From: Volvariella volvacea V23
Taxonomy: Eukaryota; Basidiomycota; Agaricomycetes; Agaricales; Pluteaceae
Direction of reading: 5' to 3'
NCBI GenBank assembly: GCA_000349905.1
Contig: KB722743.1
Coordinates: forward strand, 474,252 to 538,251
DNA: 64,000 bases
This document shows positions 1 to 12,589 of the stretch, in pieces; the stretch's first letter is position 1, and each line of letters opens with the position of its first letter. A program made the translations under genes and the position numbers. The notes beneath the pieces were generated by a model. It did not search any database, was not told the DNA's origin, and saw only the letters and a program-made list of their open reading frames with translations.

Positions 1-37
1 TTCAGCTCGGTTAATCTCATTCCATTTAAGCAATTGA

Positions 38-1461
38 CTAGAATATAAGGTCATACCCCCTCTCCTTTAACGGCTCATATATCACGAAATCTTCCTCATA
101 CCAGTGCTCTGGTCCTACACTGACTGCGGCCTTTTTTAACGATCCATGGTTAAACCGGGACTCAAGCATAGCCCCAAGAAGACAAGGAGTGTTATGTATC
201 CAAGTATCCCATGAGCACTATCGAAGAGAAGGTAGACAGAACATTCCCGAAAACGAACTAGGACTTTGGCTCACTTCATCAAGAATGGGAACGGTGAGCA
301 GGCGTGCCCCTCCATCGGACATACAACGACCGCCGTGTAATGTGAGAGCGATTGAGGAGGAATGCGAGGGTGGAGTGGCGATCAATCATTCCGTCTCGCA
401 CATCCAAATGGACGAGATGGCCGTTTGCGCGAGTGAGGAGGGTTGATGCGCGTTCCTAACCTGTGGCTGGGATAGACCTCCGGTTTTTGAAGCGAGGGCG
501 CCTCAATGCGGTCAAGGAGGTGATGGCAAGATCCAAGTAGGCGGAGAACGCGAAGTAAAGGAAGTGAAATGAGTTTTCCCGAGAAGGTTTGTTGACTACT
601 TGCCCCTTCATAGGGACTGGAAGAGACAGCAAGTGCCGTGAGATTGGCCAAGCGAGGTAATACATCCTCGAGGAGCTGGATATCTTGGGTCATTATATCG
701 GCCTCTTTTAATTGAGACAAAGGAGTAGACGAAGGCATGAAGAACATCCATGTTGCTTTACGAAGCTCTGGCGAGCTGTTCACCACATCCCAGATTTGAT
801 CTCGTGAAGTTGATTCCCACCCGGTTAGCACAATTCCGCGCACACGAAAGAGATTTCGAGCTTTTGGAGGTTGCAGAATGCGTTCAGGAGGGAATCTGGA
901 TCTTAAGCTGATTTCAACAGTGTGCCATCGATCAGCATATGAGAGGATCAGGTTGAGGATTTCAATCGCATTTTCAAGTTCTTGTGGGGCAGGGGGAGGT
1001 TCGTTTTGGCCCATTGATATGTTGAGTAAACAAGCTGTTCCTGTCCGAATTAAGGATAACTCTACTAGTCGGACGATTCCCACTGATTCTGTTGGCCGTA
1101 TGAGGATTGTAGACCAAGCAGTCGGCATGCTGATTGCGATGATGCTACGCCATGTTCGACAGACATGAGAGAAACTTATTAACGAAGTGAAGTGTCCATA
1201 TATTTGGGCGGAACATAGATAGTCGTGCTTTGTGTAATGGAGTATCTCCACAAGCAGTTCTTCAGGGAGCGTGAAGATGGGAGAGGGGGTAGTCACCACT
1301 GATGGTGATGTGTCGTTTGACGAACAGCGGTCAACCGTTTGTATTGTTGGGGCATTCACCCCCAATATCCTCCTCCAGAACTCTTGCTCTGATGGATCCC
1401 ATTGATCATATTTTAGTTTCGAGTGGGGGAAGCTCAAAGCCCACGCACTTTTTTGCGACAT
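38..1461 (-). pseudogene. F-box gene relic, family A ('MSQ' type), 3' half decayed
   Basis: The 5' half is intact and closely matches the gene at 52452-53952. A 13-nt first exon (1449-1461, Met-Ser-Gln-Lys) is followed by a 60-nt intron (1389-1448, donor GTGCGT) and then EQEFW-type sequence. The F-box follows (LPEELLVEILHYTKHDY ... SHVCRTWRSII), then leucine-rich sequence. After about position 500 the frame is lost: short blocks present in the intact paralogue are deleted and the open frame ends at 382. Further upstream in plus coordinates the homology continues in other frames, with the C-terminal motif PLKERGYD readable near 45-70 and a stop at 38-40. F-box proteins recruit substrates to SCF ubiquitin ligases through Skp1. 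A truncated product of about 340 residues could still be made, but I judge it a pseudogene. Confidence 0.75.
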
Positions 1462-3723
1462 GCCTTAGGGAGTCCTACTACCTTTGAATTCCAGTAGGCT
1501 TACTCAAGCAAAGGAAAGAAGAAACGAAGCTCAGCACCAATCCCTGTACAGAATTACGGCCCAGTTTGGGAATCAAGTGCAGATTTGTTATATTTTGGTG
1601 GTGGTGGCGTTGGAGTGAGCAGGGTGACTACCCAGTTTGGGTCTACATGGACAAACAATCGCAACCCGGATGTGTCGAACGCGGCCATTGGTCTACAATT
1701 TACTATACCTGAGTCTCATAGTCATGGAGCAACCCTCTTGCAACTATGAGCGCACCACCCAAGCAAGCTGTGGTGCTATGCAAGAGATGATTGAGAGCGC
1801 GGACATGACCATTTAGATTATATACGTTTGGACCGAGGAACTTATTGCTGCCCTCTCAATAAGACTCTAATATTCATATAGTATATATCGATCGCTAAGT
1901 TTTGGGTATGACAGTTGGCGATGCACAATACAAATGTGTCTATGTCGTACAAAGAAGAAATGAGCGCGAGCACACTGACATAATGACAGGTCAAGACACA
2001 GGACCCACCCTTGTGATCCTGCTAGCTATGCAGGACTCACTGAGGGCGGGCGTGGTCACTCGAATGAACAGGACCACGCTCTGTTCTGGTGATCTACGAG
2101 ATACAGGACGAAGATGCGATGTGACGTGACTGGAGAGGGAGCCGTGACGAAGTCAGGCTTACAACCCCGCTTGTGCACTTCTCCAGCACCTCTGTCCTCC
2201 CATTTTACAGTTCCTATACTACAATTTTACCACAGTCCTCCTTGGGCTCGTAGAGGGAACGTAATGAGCTTAGGTCTTGAGGACGAGAATAGGTCCGTGT
2301 ACTAACCTGTTAGTTGGTATAGCAAAAAGCTAGGTGTTGCATAACACCCGGCTTGCACCTCTGAAGCCGTGAGGGCTTATGAATGACATGCAGTATGGTC
2401 GTAATGGCTGTGATTCGGGAATGGCTGCGCAATGAACCCAAAGCTCAAGCTTTGCATAGACGACTTTTACCATACCTTGAAAATAACGATATGGGGGACA
2501 ACTGTCTGTATGTATGAAAGCTGCGTTATTGATGGCGCATTGCAGCCACTAACCTGATTTAGCAGCAGATTCGTGCCAATGGGCACCCTTCACACGCACA
2601 GTCTCCAACGCAGAGCAGACAGGAGGCCACAGTGGACTGGACAGAGTTTGGATCGAATGTTCTGACCTAGATTGAGCATGATCATACACAACAGAAGCCT
2701 TCGCTGCTGATAGTAACGTCAAGCCTCAAGTCCACTGAACATCGACAGTACATTCGTCATCTGTATCATTGTTATCCCTTTGGAATCCCTGGGATAGGGA
2801 CACACTCGTGGTCTTTGAATTGAGATCGTTGATCTGGGTGTTGTACCTGCAAGGCCCACTGGCAACCATGCTAAGTGCATCAGCGCCCAATTATATTATA
2901 GTATGCAATAAAGGTGTCTAACCTGGTAGAAGTGAGGCGAGAATTAAGATCGATACCGCTACCCCATCCTCCGGAGGCTGTTTGTGCGACCCCTACGTAT
3001 TTCAGGATCTGAAGTGGGAGCGGGTACATTCGTGGTCTGCTACAGACTGCAGATAAACATCGGACGACAGTCGATGCTTGAGTGTCACTGTTTCCGAATG
3101 AAATCCCACTGACTGCAGGCTGTCACTAAAAGACGAAGATGCAGTAATCTTTACAAGTCCATGGATGATGCCAAGTTCATTTGGATGAGACGGTGCCAGT
3201 GGTACTGCAGAGGTCAGTCGAATGGCAAAATGCCTCTGTGATTCTGGCTACTGGAAGAAAAGAGTTAGATCTGTAGGCTGTAGCAAGAAAGACCTTCAGT
3301 GAGCTGCTGCAGTACCCTTGTTGAAACCAGTTTTTGATGCTCGCTAATATTGGCTTGGCGTCTGGTGTAGCCACTGACTTTGAGCCACTGGGCCAAACAT
3401 CTGCCTACGCAACTCTCATTTCGCCGGCCAACACGCGCACATCTGACGCTACGCCTTCATCAACAGCTATTCCAAAAAATCTGTAAATCCGATTCCAAGG
3501 CCTCAAGGCAGCTTCATGTCATCTCGCTTCCGGCTTCTAATTACCACGTAACACGCAGGGTTTCTCGGCCAAAGCAATACAATCAGACTACGCCAACACA
3601 CTCACTCCAAGAACGACAACAAGGTCTGCCGTGTGCACGCACTCAGCAATAGCTCCTGCCACTCTCTCGTTCTTCAAAAGCTTACGAGGTTGTTGAAGTT
3701 TAGGAGAGGGGTGTGGTTTTGAA
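1462..3723. other. Gene-poor interval upstream of RFT1
   Basis: About 2.2 kb without a convincing gene. Open frames here are short (under 100 codons), with no recognisable motif or splice-linked continuation. One 65-codon minus frame (3177-3374) has a protein-like composition but no family I recognise. The last few hundred bases presumably hold the RFT1 promoter and 5' UTR. Confidence 0.5.
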
Positions 3724-6700
3724 ATGAGTCGACCGAAACGAAGTGCAAGAAAGTCGACTTCGAGTCCTACTGCCACGACAGAGAAACAGCGCCGTAGGTA
3801 TGTGACACAAACGCCGCTCTATCCCGTTCATCCTCTGGTGCCCACGTCTCGTGAGTCTGACACGTGTAATGTCCAGGTCAAATGCTGGAAGCAGCAACGA
3901 GAATGACCCGACATCTCCAGCTGGTTTCTCGACTTCGGTGAACAACGGCAGCAACCCAGAATCTCGATTACATGAACGCTATTCGAAGGAATCGACTTTA
4001 TCCTCCTCATATCTCGCCTCCGAGTCCAGCGTCGATCTTAGCGCCTCTGATAGCACTACGACCACAGACCAAGTGATAGACGCCTCAGCCACCCATGCCA
4101 ATTCCAGCAGCGATTACAATCTAGGCTCCCAACCCCAATCCCAGCCTCAGACCGGGTCCCAATCTCAAACCTCTGGATCGTTCACATCTACAACTGGTTC
4201 ATTGATTTTCCTGCAAGCTTCATCTCGCCTTTTGACCTTTACTCTGAATCAATGCCTACTCCACTTTTCTACCCCGACTTCTTTTGGAGTTGCTTCTATT
4301 CATTTCGAACTGTTGCTTTCGACCATATTGTTTCTCTCCAGAGAGGGTGTCAGGAATGCACTGTTGAGAGTTCCAAGAGTTTGTTATGCTGATGTCAGTG
4401 AAGAGGATGATGCTGACGGAAATGAGGGCTCGGAGGGTGCTGAGGGCAGCAAGAGGGATGGTGATGGTGTGGTTGGAACAGGAACTGAACACGTTGGCAA
4501 CTTGCCGCCTTATTCCGATCGTCAAGGCTCCAACTACGCATTAGACAAAGAAAAGGAACAAGAAAGAGCCAAGATCCTCGAAGAACGAGCGAAAAGGAAG
4601 AAGCGAAGAAAAGTACGCAATGTGGCTGTCTTGCCCATTCTCGGTGGAATTGTCGTTGCATTATTTATGGTACCGATTTACTTGGGTCGATGGGCTGGGG
4701 AGGAAGTTAAGAAACAGAAAGGATTCAAGGGAGCTGTCGCGGGCTATGTTCTTGCTGCTTTAGTGGAGTTGCTTAGCGAGCCCATGCACAACATGTGAGC
4801 ACTCTTTCGTTTCTTCATTCCTCCCCACCCATTCTTTGCACTGCGTGATCCAATTCCGATGCTTACGCCGACTCTTCGTTGTTCAACCTAATAGGGCCAT
4901 GGCAGAACTTCGGACCAACACTCGAGTCAGGGCAGAAGGATTGGGTATGATGTGTAAGGCCGTCATTACGGTCCTTATTCTTCTCTGGGATAATCAAAAA
5001 GGCGGAAAGGGGGATATGGCGCTCTTGGCTTTTGCAGCTGGACAGATCATGTATTCCCTTGTCTTGTTGGCCGTTTATTCGAGACAGTATGGGTTCGATT
5101 TGTTAAGATTGAAAGGACCTTTACGCGGAGAGTCCGAGTGGCAATTAGAGTAAGTGCCGCGTTTTTCCATCAAGGACCTGAGCTCATTTCTGAGAATGTG
5201 TAGTGCTCCGTTCTCGACTTGGTTCTTTGATTGGTTCGACGCAGACACTGTTAAGGTTTCGTGGACTATGACTACGCAATCTTTGGTCAAGCACTTCCTG
5301 ACGGAAGGCGATAAGCTAGTCCTATCTTGGTTCAGCCCTTTGCAAGATCAAGGAGGGTATGCTATCGCCGTGAATTATGGTAAGCCCTCCTTCCTACGTG
5401 TTCGTTTGTTTCACCGAGTCCTTACATTCTATCTAGGCTCCTTAGTTGCTCGTATTATCTTCCAGCCGATTGAAGAAAGTCTGCGCGTCTTCTACTCAAA
5501 GACGCTTTCTGCTCCTCCACCTGCTTCAGCCAGTCAACCTGTCCCTTCTTCACCCACACCTCCCGTCAAATCTCCCAAGTCCTCCAAATCCTCTTCCAGC
5601 GCCAGCAGTAGTGCTCTAACAAATTTGACCCCAACTTCCAAAACCACTACTCAAGTCCCAACCCCGCCAACTGCTCAATACCCCTATGCAAATCTCCAAA
5701 TCATATCTATCACTCTTCTTTCTGTTCTTACAATTCAATCCTCTTTGTCTTTGATTTTTGTCTTCTTTGTTACGTTCTTCTTGCCGTTGTTTTTGTCTAT
5801 ACTTTTGCCTACGCAGTATTTGAGCACAAGCGCTCCGAAAGTATTGCAGGCTTGGGTTTGGTATATTCCAGTTTTGGCGTTTAATGGAGGGTTAGAGGCC
5901 TTTGTGTCCAGCGTATCTACTCCACATGAGTTGAATGTTCAGAGCCGGTGAGTAAAGCCCCTCAATCTATGAATTCGAGATGCTTATGGTTCTTATTGTT
6001 CTATCTCCTTCCTTCCTTTCACTTTGCTACAATTTTGGGCCGCATATGTCCCGTCGTTCACACCACCAGATGGATGACGCTCTTCTCAGTCATCTATATC
6101 TCCTCCGCTATAACATTCTACAACTTCGGAATAGGCGATTCATCGCTTGTCTACGCAAACATTATCAACCTCGGTGCTAGAATCATCTACGCTCTCAGAT
6201 TCGCTTCGGTCTTCTTCTCCACGCATCTGCGACCATATAATCACATCAACGCCAACGTCCAGACTACGTTCATGAAAAACGCGCCCGGAAATTCAAATAC
6301 AAATGGCACAGCTGCGGCAAACGGTCATGGACACGGTGAAGACGCCGAAGGCGAGGAAAACTCCACAAACGCGGACTGCAAATCCTCTTCCTCCCCTCCC
6401 CCCACACCGGCCCAAGATACCACAGGCAACTCAACTTCCACAGCGGCGGGCACCAGCAAAACCGCGACATCCAACACGGTTCTCACAACCACGCCCACCA
6501 AACGCTCAGCGCGCTTGGGCATCAACTGGAAGCCCATCATCCCGGATTTGCGTCTCACCCTCACCACGATGGTGTCTACTGAAATTCTCAAGTTCCACGC
6601 TTCGTGGATCAGCTCGGGTCGGTTAAAGCCCTCTGTGGTTCCTTCTGCTTCTGCTGGAGGTGATGACATGCCAGGTCCGGGTGCCGGGGTAGGTGCAGAT

Positions 6701-6985
6701 GCGGGTCCCGACGGGTCTGGTGGAATAGCAGCAGGAGTGGGCAGCGTCGTCGGAGGCGTGCTCACCGATCTTGGCAACGCCAAAGGAGAATGGTACGGTG
6801 GAAATGGGGCTAGCGAGTATCTCAAAGAGATCGTCAGGGAACAAGGAAGGATGAGTTTGTTCAACCGAGTCGTGTTGGAGCACTTTGCGCTGGGAGGGTT
6901 CTTGGTGTTGGTTTGTTTGTGCGTTTGGTGGTTTGTGGATGGGAGGAGGGTTGTGAAGGGGACGAGGAGTTTGAGGATTGATTGA
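3724..6985 (+). CDS. rft1: RFT1-family ER glycolipid translocation protein
   Basis: Six exons: 3724-3797, 3877-4794, 4895-5149, 5204-5379, 5437-5947 and 6070-6985, giving 949 codons plus stop. The RFT1 core begins near residue 138 with ASSRLLTFTLNQ and LLLSTILFLSREGVRNALLR. It continues with LLSEPMHN, the loop motif FLTEGDKLVLS, and YGSLVARIIFQPIEES, all characteristic of RFT1 and spread over hydrophobic segments. RFT1 is a multi-pass ER membrane protein of the MOP flippase superfamily needed for N-glycosylation. It was proposed to flip Man5GlcNAc2-PP-dolichol, though a direct flippase role is disputed. The protein is much longer than the roughly 550 residues usual in the family. The excess is a Ser/Thr/Gln-rich N-terminal extension and two low-complexity insertions in the C-terminal third (coded around 6260-6520 and 6630-6780). 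It is tail-to-tail with FIG4, 296 bp apart. Confidence 0.93.
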
Positions 6986-7281
6986 GTGGTGGCGTGAAGG
7001 TGGAGAGAGGGGGGAGATAAGTGAGTGGGTATGGAGTGCTGTCACTTGAAGTTTCGTTACAGAAGGCGAAGTAAGACCTCCAGAAAGGTGAAGTTGAAGT
7101 ACAGTAATCTGAACACGACGGAGTTCTCGTTTTCGGTCTCAATAGTCCCAGATTATCTATTATGAAAACATGGAGTAACTACAAGTACATTGTACATGGA
7201 AAGGCAGAATACCATGCAGGTCGTAAAGAATATCATGATCATCGTTATATATCACCAATAACACTGGACTGAACACCAGTT

Positions 7282-10200
7282 TTAAACTGTTCTCAACGTC
7301 AAGCTCCCGGGATACTTAACCCACATCTCATAATCAAACGATTTCTTCACTTTCTCCCCACCACTGTTACCAGCCGCTGCTCCTCCGTATCCTCCAGAGT
7401 GAATGCTAGAAGTACCTGCGCCTTCGCCCTCTTCAGTCCCTCTCTCTAGATACACCTCATAATCTTCCTCGGCGTTCTCATGTAAAGGTGGCACGTAACC
7501 GTACTGGCACCCAACTGCAATCTTGTAGATCTCCAGGTCTTTGAGTTCACCGACAGTCGGTCCAGAGGCCCGGAACTGATTCATATAGCTTCGCATTGGC
7601 GAGCAGGATCTAGAGGTCAACAAAAGATGAACTTGAGTGGTAAGGGCGATTAATTGGTGAACGCACTTCCGATACTCAATAATCTCGTCCTCCGAAACCT
7701 CAGGATTAAGCAACTGCAGAGCCATATACTCCGAAGTATGCTTATCCATATCAGAGGTCAGCTTTCCATTAGCCTCCTCCGCTCCTTTATTTTGTTTAGC
7801 TTTGCGATATTTGTCAGATTGCGTCGATTCGTATTCATATCTTTTGCGTGCGATGATCGCTCTGTGGTGTTGGGGTGGAAGGAGGAAGATGCCCATTCAG
7901 AACTTTACGGATATGTGGGCAGGAGGGAGACGTATACCTCGCTTGGTGATCATGAGACCCAAATTTATGTGGTTTAAACGGACTCTGGTTGATATCCTTC
8001 GCCGTTTTCCTATACACCATCGCTTCATCAGTCAAAAGCCTATCTCCAAAACCAGTACCTAACACTCACCCAGGCAACTTCAACGTACTGTTCATCGAAT
8101 ACGCAAAATGCTTCCCCAACGAAGTGAACAACAATGGTCTATAATACTCCACCCAAAATTCACCCTTGCTGGTACTTTGCACCATGTCCTTCAACCTTCC
8201 ACCGCAATCCGGGACCAAATAAGGTGGTTCCAAATGTTCTGGATTGAACCATTGTTGATAGCCTCCTCTGACAGGAGGTTTTTGCGGTGTGCGGTCGGTT
8301 TGGATACCAAGGAAGAGGTTGATGGCGGCTTGTTTGTCGGCGTCTATGAGACATGGGCAATGGATATGTAGAGATTGTGAGTTAAAGTAGAGCGTATGAA
8401 AGATGTGTGGTGCGTACCCAGGAGGGAATTGGTGTAAAAACGACGGATGTTCTCGATGATGTCACGAGAATGACTGTTCCAATGGGGCATTCGACGATAT
8501 GTTTCTACTCGATTTACCAGGGCACTCCCAGTATACTGAAGCGCAATAGCTGAAGAAAGGTAGNNNNNNNNNNNNNNNNNNNNNNNNNNNNNNNNNNNNN
8601 NNNNNNNNNNNNNNNNNNNNNNNNNNNNNNNNNNNNNNNNNNNNNNNNNNNNNNNNNNNNNNNAATGAATTATGAGCAATGAGGGCAACATCCACAATAA
8701 TGAGGTTTCGAACTTACTGTCGCCATGGTCGTGATACATCTCCGTCAACATGTTGACTGCATCGGAATCAAAAGCCAGATTCGGAGAATCCACAACTCCA
8801 AGTGCATACAACTGATGACCCAGTGCTTTCTTCCCAAATACGAATTGGGCTGCATTCGTCCGATCCAAGCAGTCAACGCAGTTGGTTCTGCATACGCCGT
8901 TCTGCAGTGAAATTGTGTTACGCCAAGGAACAGATCTGTATTGATTTAATCGTCAAGCAGCAATTCAAGTGCAACGATGAATATATGCGCGTAATTTGAG
9001 GGTGACAGAAATTGGGACGCACTCTGGTTGGAGATATAGGTGAGAAAGTGGTTCAGGTCCGGAATGGAAGAAACCCGTCATTGAGATAGACTCTTCTGCT
9101 AGGTCCTCCAAATAACTTATAACGTCCTGCTCCTTCCTAAGAACACATCAAAAAGGGATCCAAACGGCGCAGATTGTAAACGCAAACGCACTCCTTATAG
9201 GCACGAGACATATCCCAAGCCCGATACACCATCCTCTTGCCCCTCGGCAAAAACTGGTTAAGATATCGAACACATTGTGTGTATTCGTCCAATAAAATCG
9301 ATTCACGAGGAACTGGTTCTTTTCGTTTGATGAGATTGAGGATGGTAATGGGTGCACCGTATCTTCGAAAAAGGTCATCAAAGTGTTTGGCTGCCGCGCT
9401 GTAATATGGGTCGACGACGCCAACTATATGCGCGATAAGAAATTAGGCAACCTTATATGCATGTGATGAGCTTACTTTCTATCGGAGGTTTTGGGGTCAT
9501 GCCGTTGTTCTCTTGGGTCCAAGATATGGGTATACTGCCACGGTACTTAGATCTAGTCAGGACAGTGAAACATATAACGAGCGTAGGGGACCGACCTGAA
9601 CGTAACTGGTATAACTAGGATTGGGCCGTCTCCCTTGGCCTGTCTGATGAGATGCCTGTTTCTCTGGATAGTAAAAAGGCGTTAATAGTGCTTCGTATAC
9701 TATTTGCTCTGTTTCGACTTCGTTGGCCACATTTCCCTGCACATATGCGTCAAGTGCGAGTATAATAAGAGGAAATGGGGATTACGTCTTCATTCACGCC
9801 GCGTTTGAGGTATCGCGCCCCAGCGTGGTGGCGTGAGCGCCGAGCAATTAAAGTAACGAAGATAACCCGGCCAAGAACAGTTAACTCTATGAATGGAGCA
9901 ACATAAACCGAGCAAGATATTAGTGTAAGTCTGGTACGAACTTGCTTGATCAACATGGCCGTGAACCAATGGAATGAGCCAATGTAGGCTGGTAGGGGTC
10001 TTTTCTTCGCCTTCATAGGCGGCAGAAAGCATCTGGAAGTTCCAAGCAAATCTGTCATTGAATGGCCATTCCCCTTGAACTTTGCGGCATGATCCGGTGA
10101 GGTTGTGTTGGAGAGTAGATGTAAGATCGTAAGTGTAGCTGGACACGCCATCTAGCCGCCGCAAGCAGAGAAACTCGAGATGAATGGGACGAACCTGAAG

Positions 10201-10702
10201 TAAAAGTTCTTGGACATATCGACTTGTTTGAATATATTCATTAATCGCGCCTCTTCCGCAGGTTTCTCAATCTTGTGATTGGAACCGACGGGGACGATAT
10301 CGACATTCTCGCAATGATAGACATAATGACCCCCTAGTAGCGCAACGACCGACCGCTTGGAGATCGTAATCATATACCACCCAGCAGTAAAGCGAACAAA
10401 ACCTTATGTATCTTAGCGTTCGTGTAAAACGAGCAACGAGGCGCTAACTCACCAGCAACACCAAAGAATACCCTTGCCTTTCCAAGCCCACCAGTAGACT
10501 TGTTTCCGTCATCAAGCATCTTCAGCATTGCGGTCATTTGCTTCCCACTATACTCTGTCTCATCTTCGATGATGTTGAGTTCGTCCTGTGCGGTTCGGTC
10601 GATCTTGATGATCCTGTGGCGAGAATCCGTGGCATTAGAAGCGACAATGTAGAACCGGGGTCGGGTTTCGTATAGGATGAATTTATTGAATGCAGGAGGC
10701 AT
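7282..10702 (-). CDS. fig4: FIG4-type polyphosphoinositide phosphatase (Sac domain)
   Basis: Thirteen exons on the minus strand: 10453-10702, 10195-10402, 9942-10138, 9786-9886, 9596-9736, 9476-9545, 9192-9423, 9023-9136, 8935-8718, 8549-8418, 8343-8070, 8009-7938 and 7861-7282. They give 862 codons plus stop, close to yeast Fig4 (about 880). Diagnostic pieces are [17 protein letters not shown] at the start, [32 protein letters not shown], and the Sac active-site motif [15 protein letters not shown]. In the CX5R signature Cys457 is the predicted nucleophile and Arg463 the phosphate-binding residue. Fig4 dephosphorylates PI(3,5)P2 and also supports its synthesis in the Fab1-Vac14-Fig4 complex on vacuole/endosome membranes. 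A 100-N gap lies inside the ninth intron (8550-8717), so the coding sequence appears complete. Two introns use the less common donor GTTCGT. Confidence 0.93.
8564..8663. other. Assembly gap (100 N) inside a FIG4 intron
   Basis: Exactly 100 N, the usual placeholder for a gap of unknown size. Both splice sites of the surrounding intron are visible (donor at 8717, acceptor at 8550). If the gap were removed the intron would be 68 nt, a normal length for this genome, so little or no sequence may really be missing. Confidence 0.9.
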
Positions 10703-11080
10703 TTCAGTGTATCAAATCAGCTGTTCGCCGATGATAATGGCGTCGAGATCGCATCCAGCAGCGGCAGTCGTTATTTCGTAGGTCAAGGAGGCAGTTGAGC
10801 TGGGCTGGTGGTCGCGTTACGTCAGGTGACCATATTAGGATCAGGGTCGCGCCGGGTTGCAGGTGGGCGCGTTCAGGTGGTTCATCATTGCGCCCATCCA
10901 GACGCGAATTGAGAGGAAAGCGTTACTCTGGCCAGATTGGTGTCGAGAATTCTGACCGCTCAAGCCCACCATCAACGTCGATTCGATATTACAACAGGCA
11001 CTACTAGGCACACTAGTGAGCCAGTTCACTCGACTTACATACTAGGCTACTGACCCCCGTTCTGTGCAGAAATTACTAGG
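10703..11080. promoter_or_regulatory. Divergent intergenic region, FIG4 / F-box gene
   Basis: 378 bp between the divergent starts of FIG4 and the F-box gene at 11081. It should contain both promoters. I see no distinctive TATA box or repeated operator. Confidence 0.4.
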
Positions 11081-12442
11081 ATGCCCCAATTACCATTGGA
11101 GTTGCTTTCCGTAGTCATAGGCCATCTGATGCACGACGCGCAAGCTTGGAGAGCTTGCAGCCTAGTCTCTCGGACATTTAACGCAATTACAGAGCGACAT
11201 CTATTCCGATGTCTAGTTATCCCCCTCAACCATCACTCCCGAGTCATCAATCAGTCGCTCACCGATTTTTGCGCTAACCCACCACATCGTTTATCGCTCA
11301 TCCAAGCTCTCTCCCTCTACTCCGTGAGCATCGGGTGTCCCTTCGATCCCACGCTGCTGTGTAACGCACTTCGATCCTGCGTGAGCCTTGTCCACATCGA
11401 ATTCTCTTGCCGTTTGGGATGGAACTCTAGGAAAAGATGCCCCACCAGCGCTCTTAATCGCGAGATCGTCACAGAGTGTTGTCGCCCAACGATTACCAGT
11501 CTTTCTATCTTCGACTGTCATGCTTTTCCCTTCGATGCAGCTCTCTCACCCACCTGGCCATCTCAGAGTCTACATTTTCCCTCCCGGATGAAGAGGTGAC
11601 CCCAGAAGCACGCATTCCACTCAAATCGCTGTTCTTACGACGTCTTCCCCCCCAAAGCAGGGGACATCGGGATGTTCTCTCCGTGACACAATTTCTTGTG
11701 CACCCCTCTTGCCCATTGGACAAAAGTCGTCTGGAGGTGTTCGCATTGAGTCTTGGGTACACGTGCGATCTGAAGGAGTTCCACCCCTTCCTGACGCGCC
11801 TTCCTGATTCAATCAGTACCTTTCTGATCGATATAGCTGGTTCTTTCTGCATAGCTGATAACCCCGGTTCCTTAGTCGATGAAGACGGGGTGCTTGAGCT
11901 AGCGTTTCCCCGACTGACTTGCTTGAAACTCCAGTTATATGAGCATAACCTTTCAGACGCTAAGTGCTTTCGCTGGGCGATGAGTAAATTGCGCACGATT
12001 CCCTTGGACAATCAACTATCAGAGGTTCACATAGGGGTCGTTGTGTGTAGTGGGGTTGTAGCATCTCCTCAGACTTGGAACTGGAGTAAACTGGACGAAA
12101 TCTTGGCGGGAGAACGGTTCGGGAACCTTAAGGATGTGTACATCCATTTTCATATTAACTTTCACAGAAACCAGACACTGGACAGAAATGAAGTCGTGGA
12201 GGAAATTAGAAACAGCCTTCCAAATACAAGGGAGCAGAAATCTCTACGGGTCGAAGCACCCTGGCTGGAGAACGGCTGTGAGTTTTGACCGATTGATGGA
12301 TTGGTTGTTGGTGCCCTTGGCTGACGGTTTTTGAATAGGGAACTATATGACCGATGAATTTCCAGTCATGAATTACTTGCCACGATGGCAGGGGAAGCAA
12401 ATTAAACGGTTCAGGTTACGGAATGAGGAAGCGAGTGATTAA
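11081..12442 (+). pseudogene. F-box/LRR-like gene with one internal frameshift
   Basis: The protein begins MPQLPLELLSVVIGHLMHD, a short N-terminal F-box followed by CSLVSRTFNAITERHLFRCL, then a leucine-rich region. In frame 1 the reading is good up to about 11540 (REIVTECCRPTITSLSIFD). From there the natural continuation (SSLTHLAISESTFSLPDEE) lies in another frame, so one base seems to be missing near 11535-11550. The second part stays open to 12277. An intron 12278-12338 (donor GTGAGT, acceptor GAATAG) then leads to a last exon ending at 12442 with YMTDEFPVMNYLPRWQGK. I found no splice pair that would explain the frame change. It could be a young pseudogene or a sequencing error in an intact gene. 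Confidence 0.6.
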
Positions 12443-12589
12443 AGTCATTGACCCAGAGTCATCGAAATTGATAGTTCTGGTTATGCCTTACGTGTAGGAT
12501 TTTGGACAACCAGCTATTGTGGAACTCCCACCCAGATAAATTTACACTAAGGAATTTGGATTAGACGTGCGTTGGCTAGCCTTTAGGGT

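Noticed and set aside
6325..7142. Minus-strand frames of 179, 140 and 93 codons
   Set aside because: Shadows of the Gly/Ala/Ser-rich C-terminal part of RFT1.
8010..8069. A 30-nt intron with acceptor GATAG at 8040 in FIG4
   Set aside because: A second acceptor (GTATAG, exon from 8009) gives a 60-nt intron, keeps the frame and reads [17 protein letters not shown], so it is preferred.
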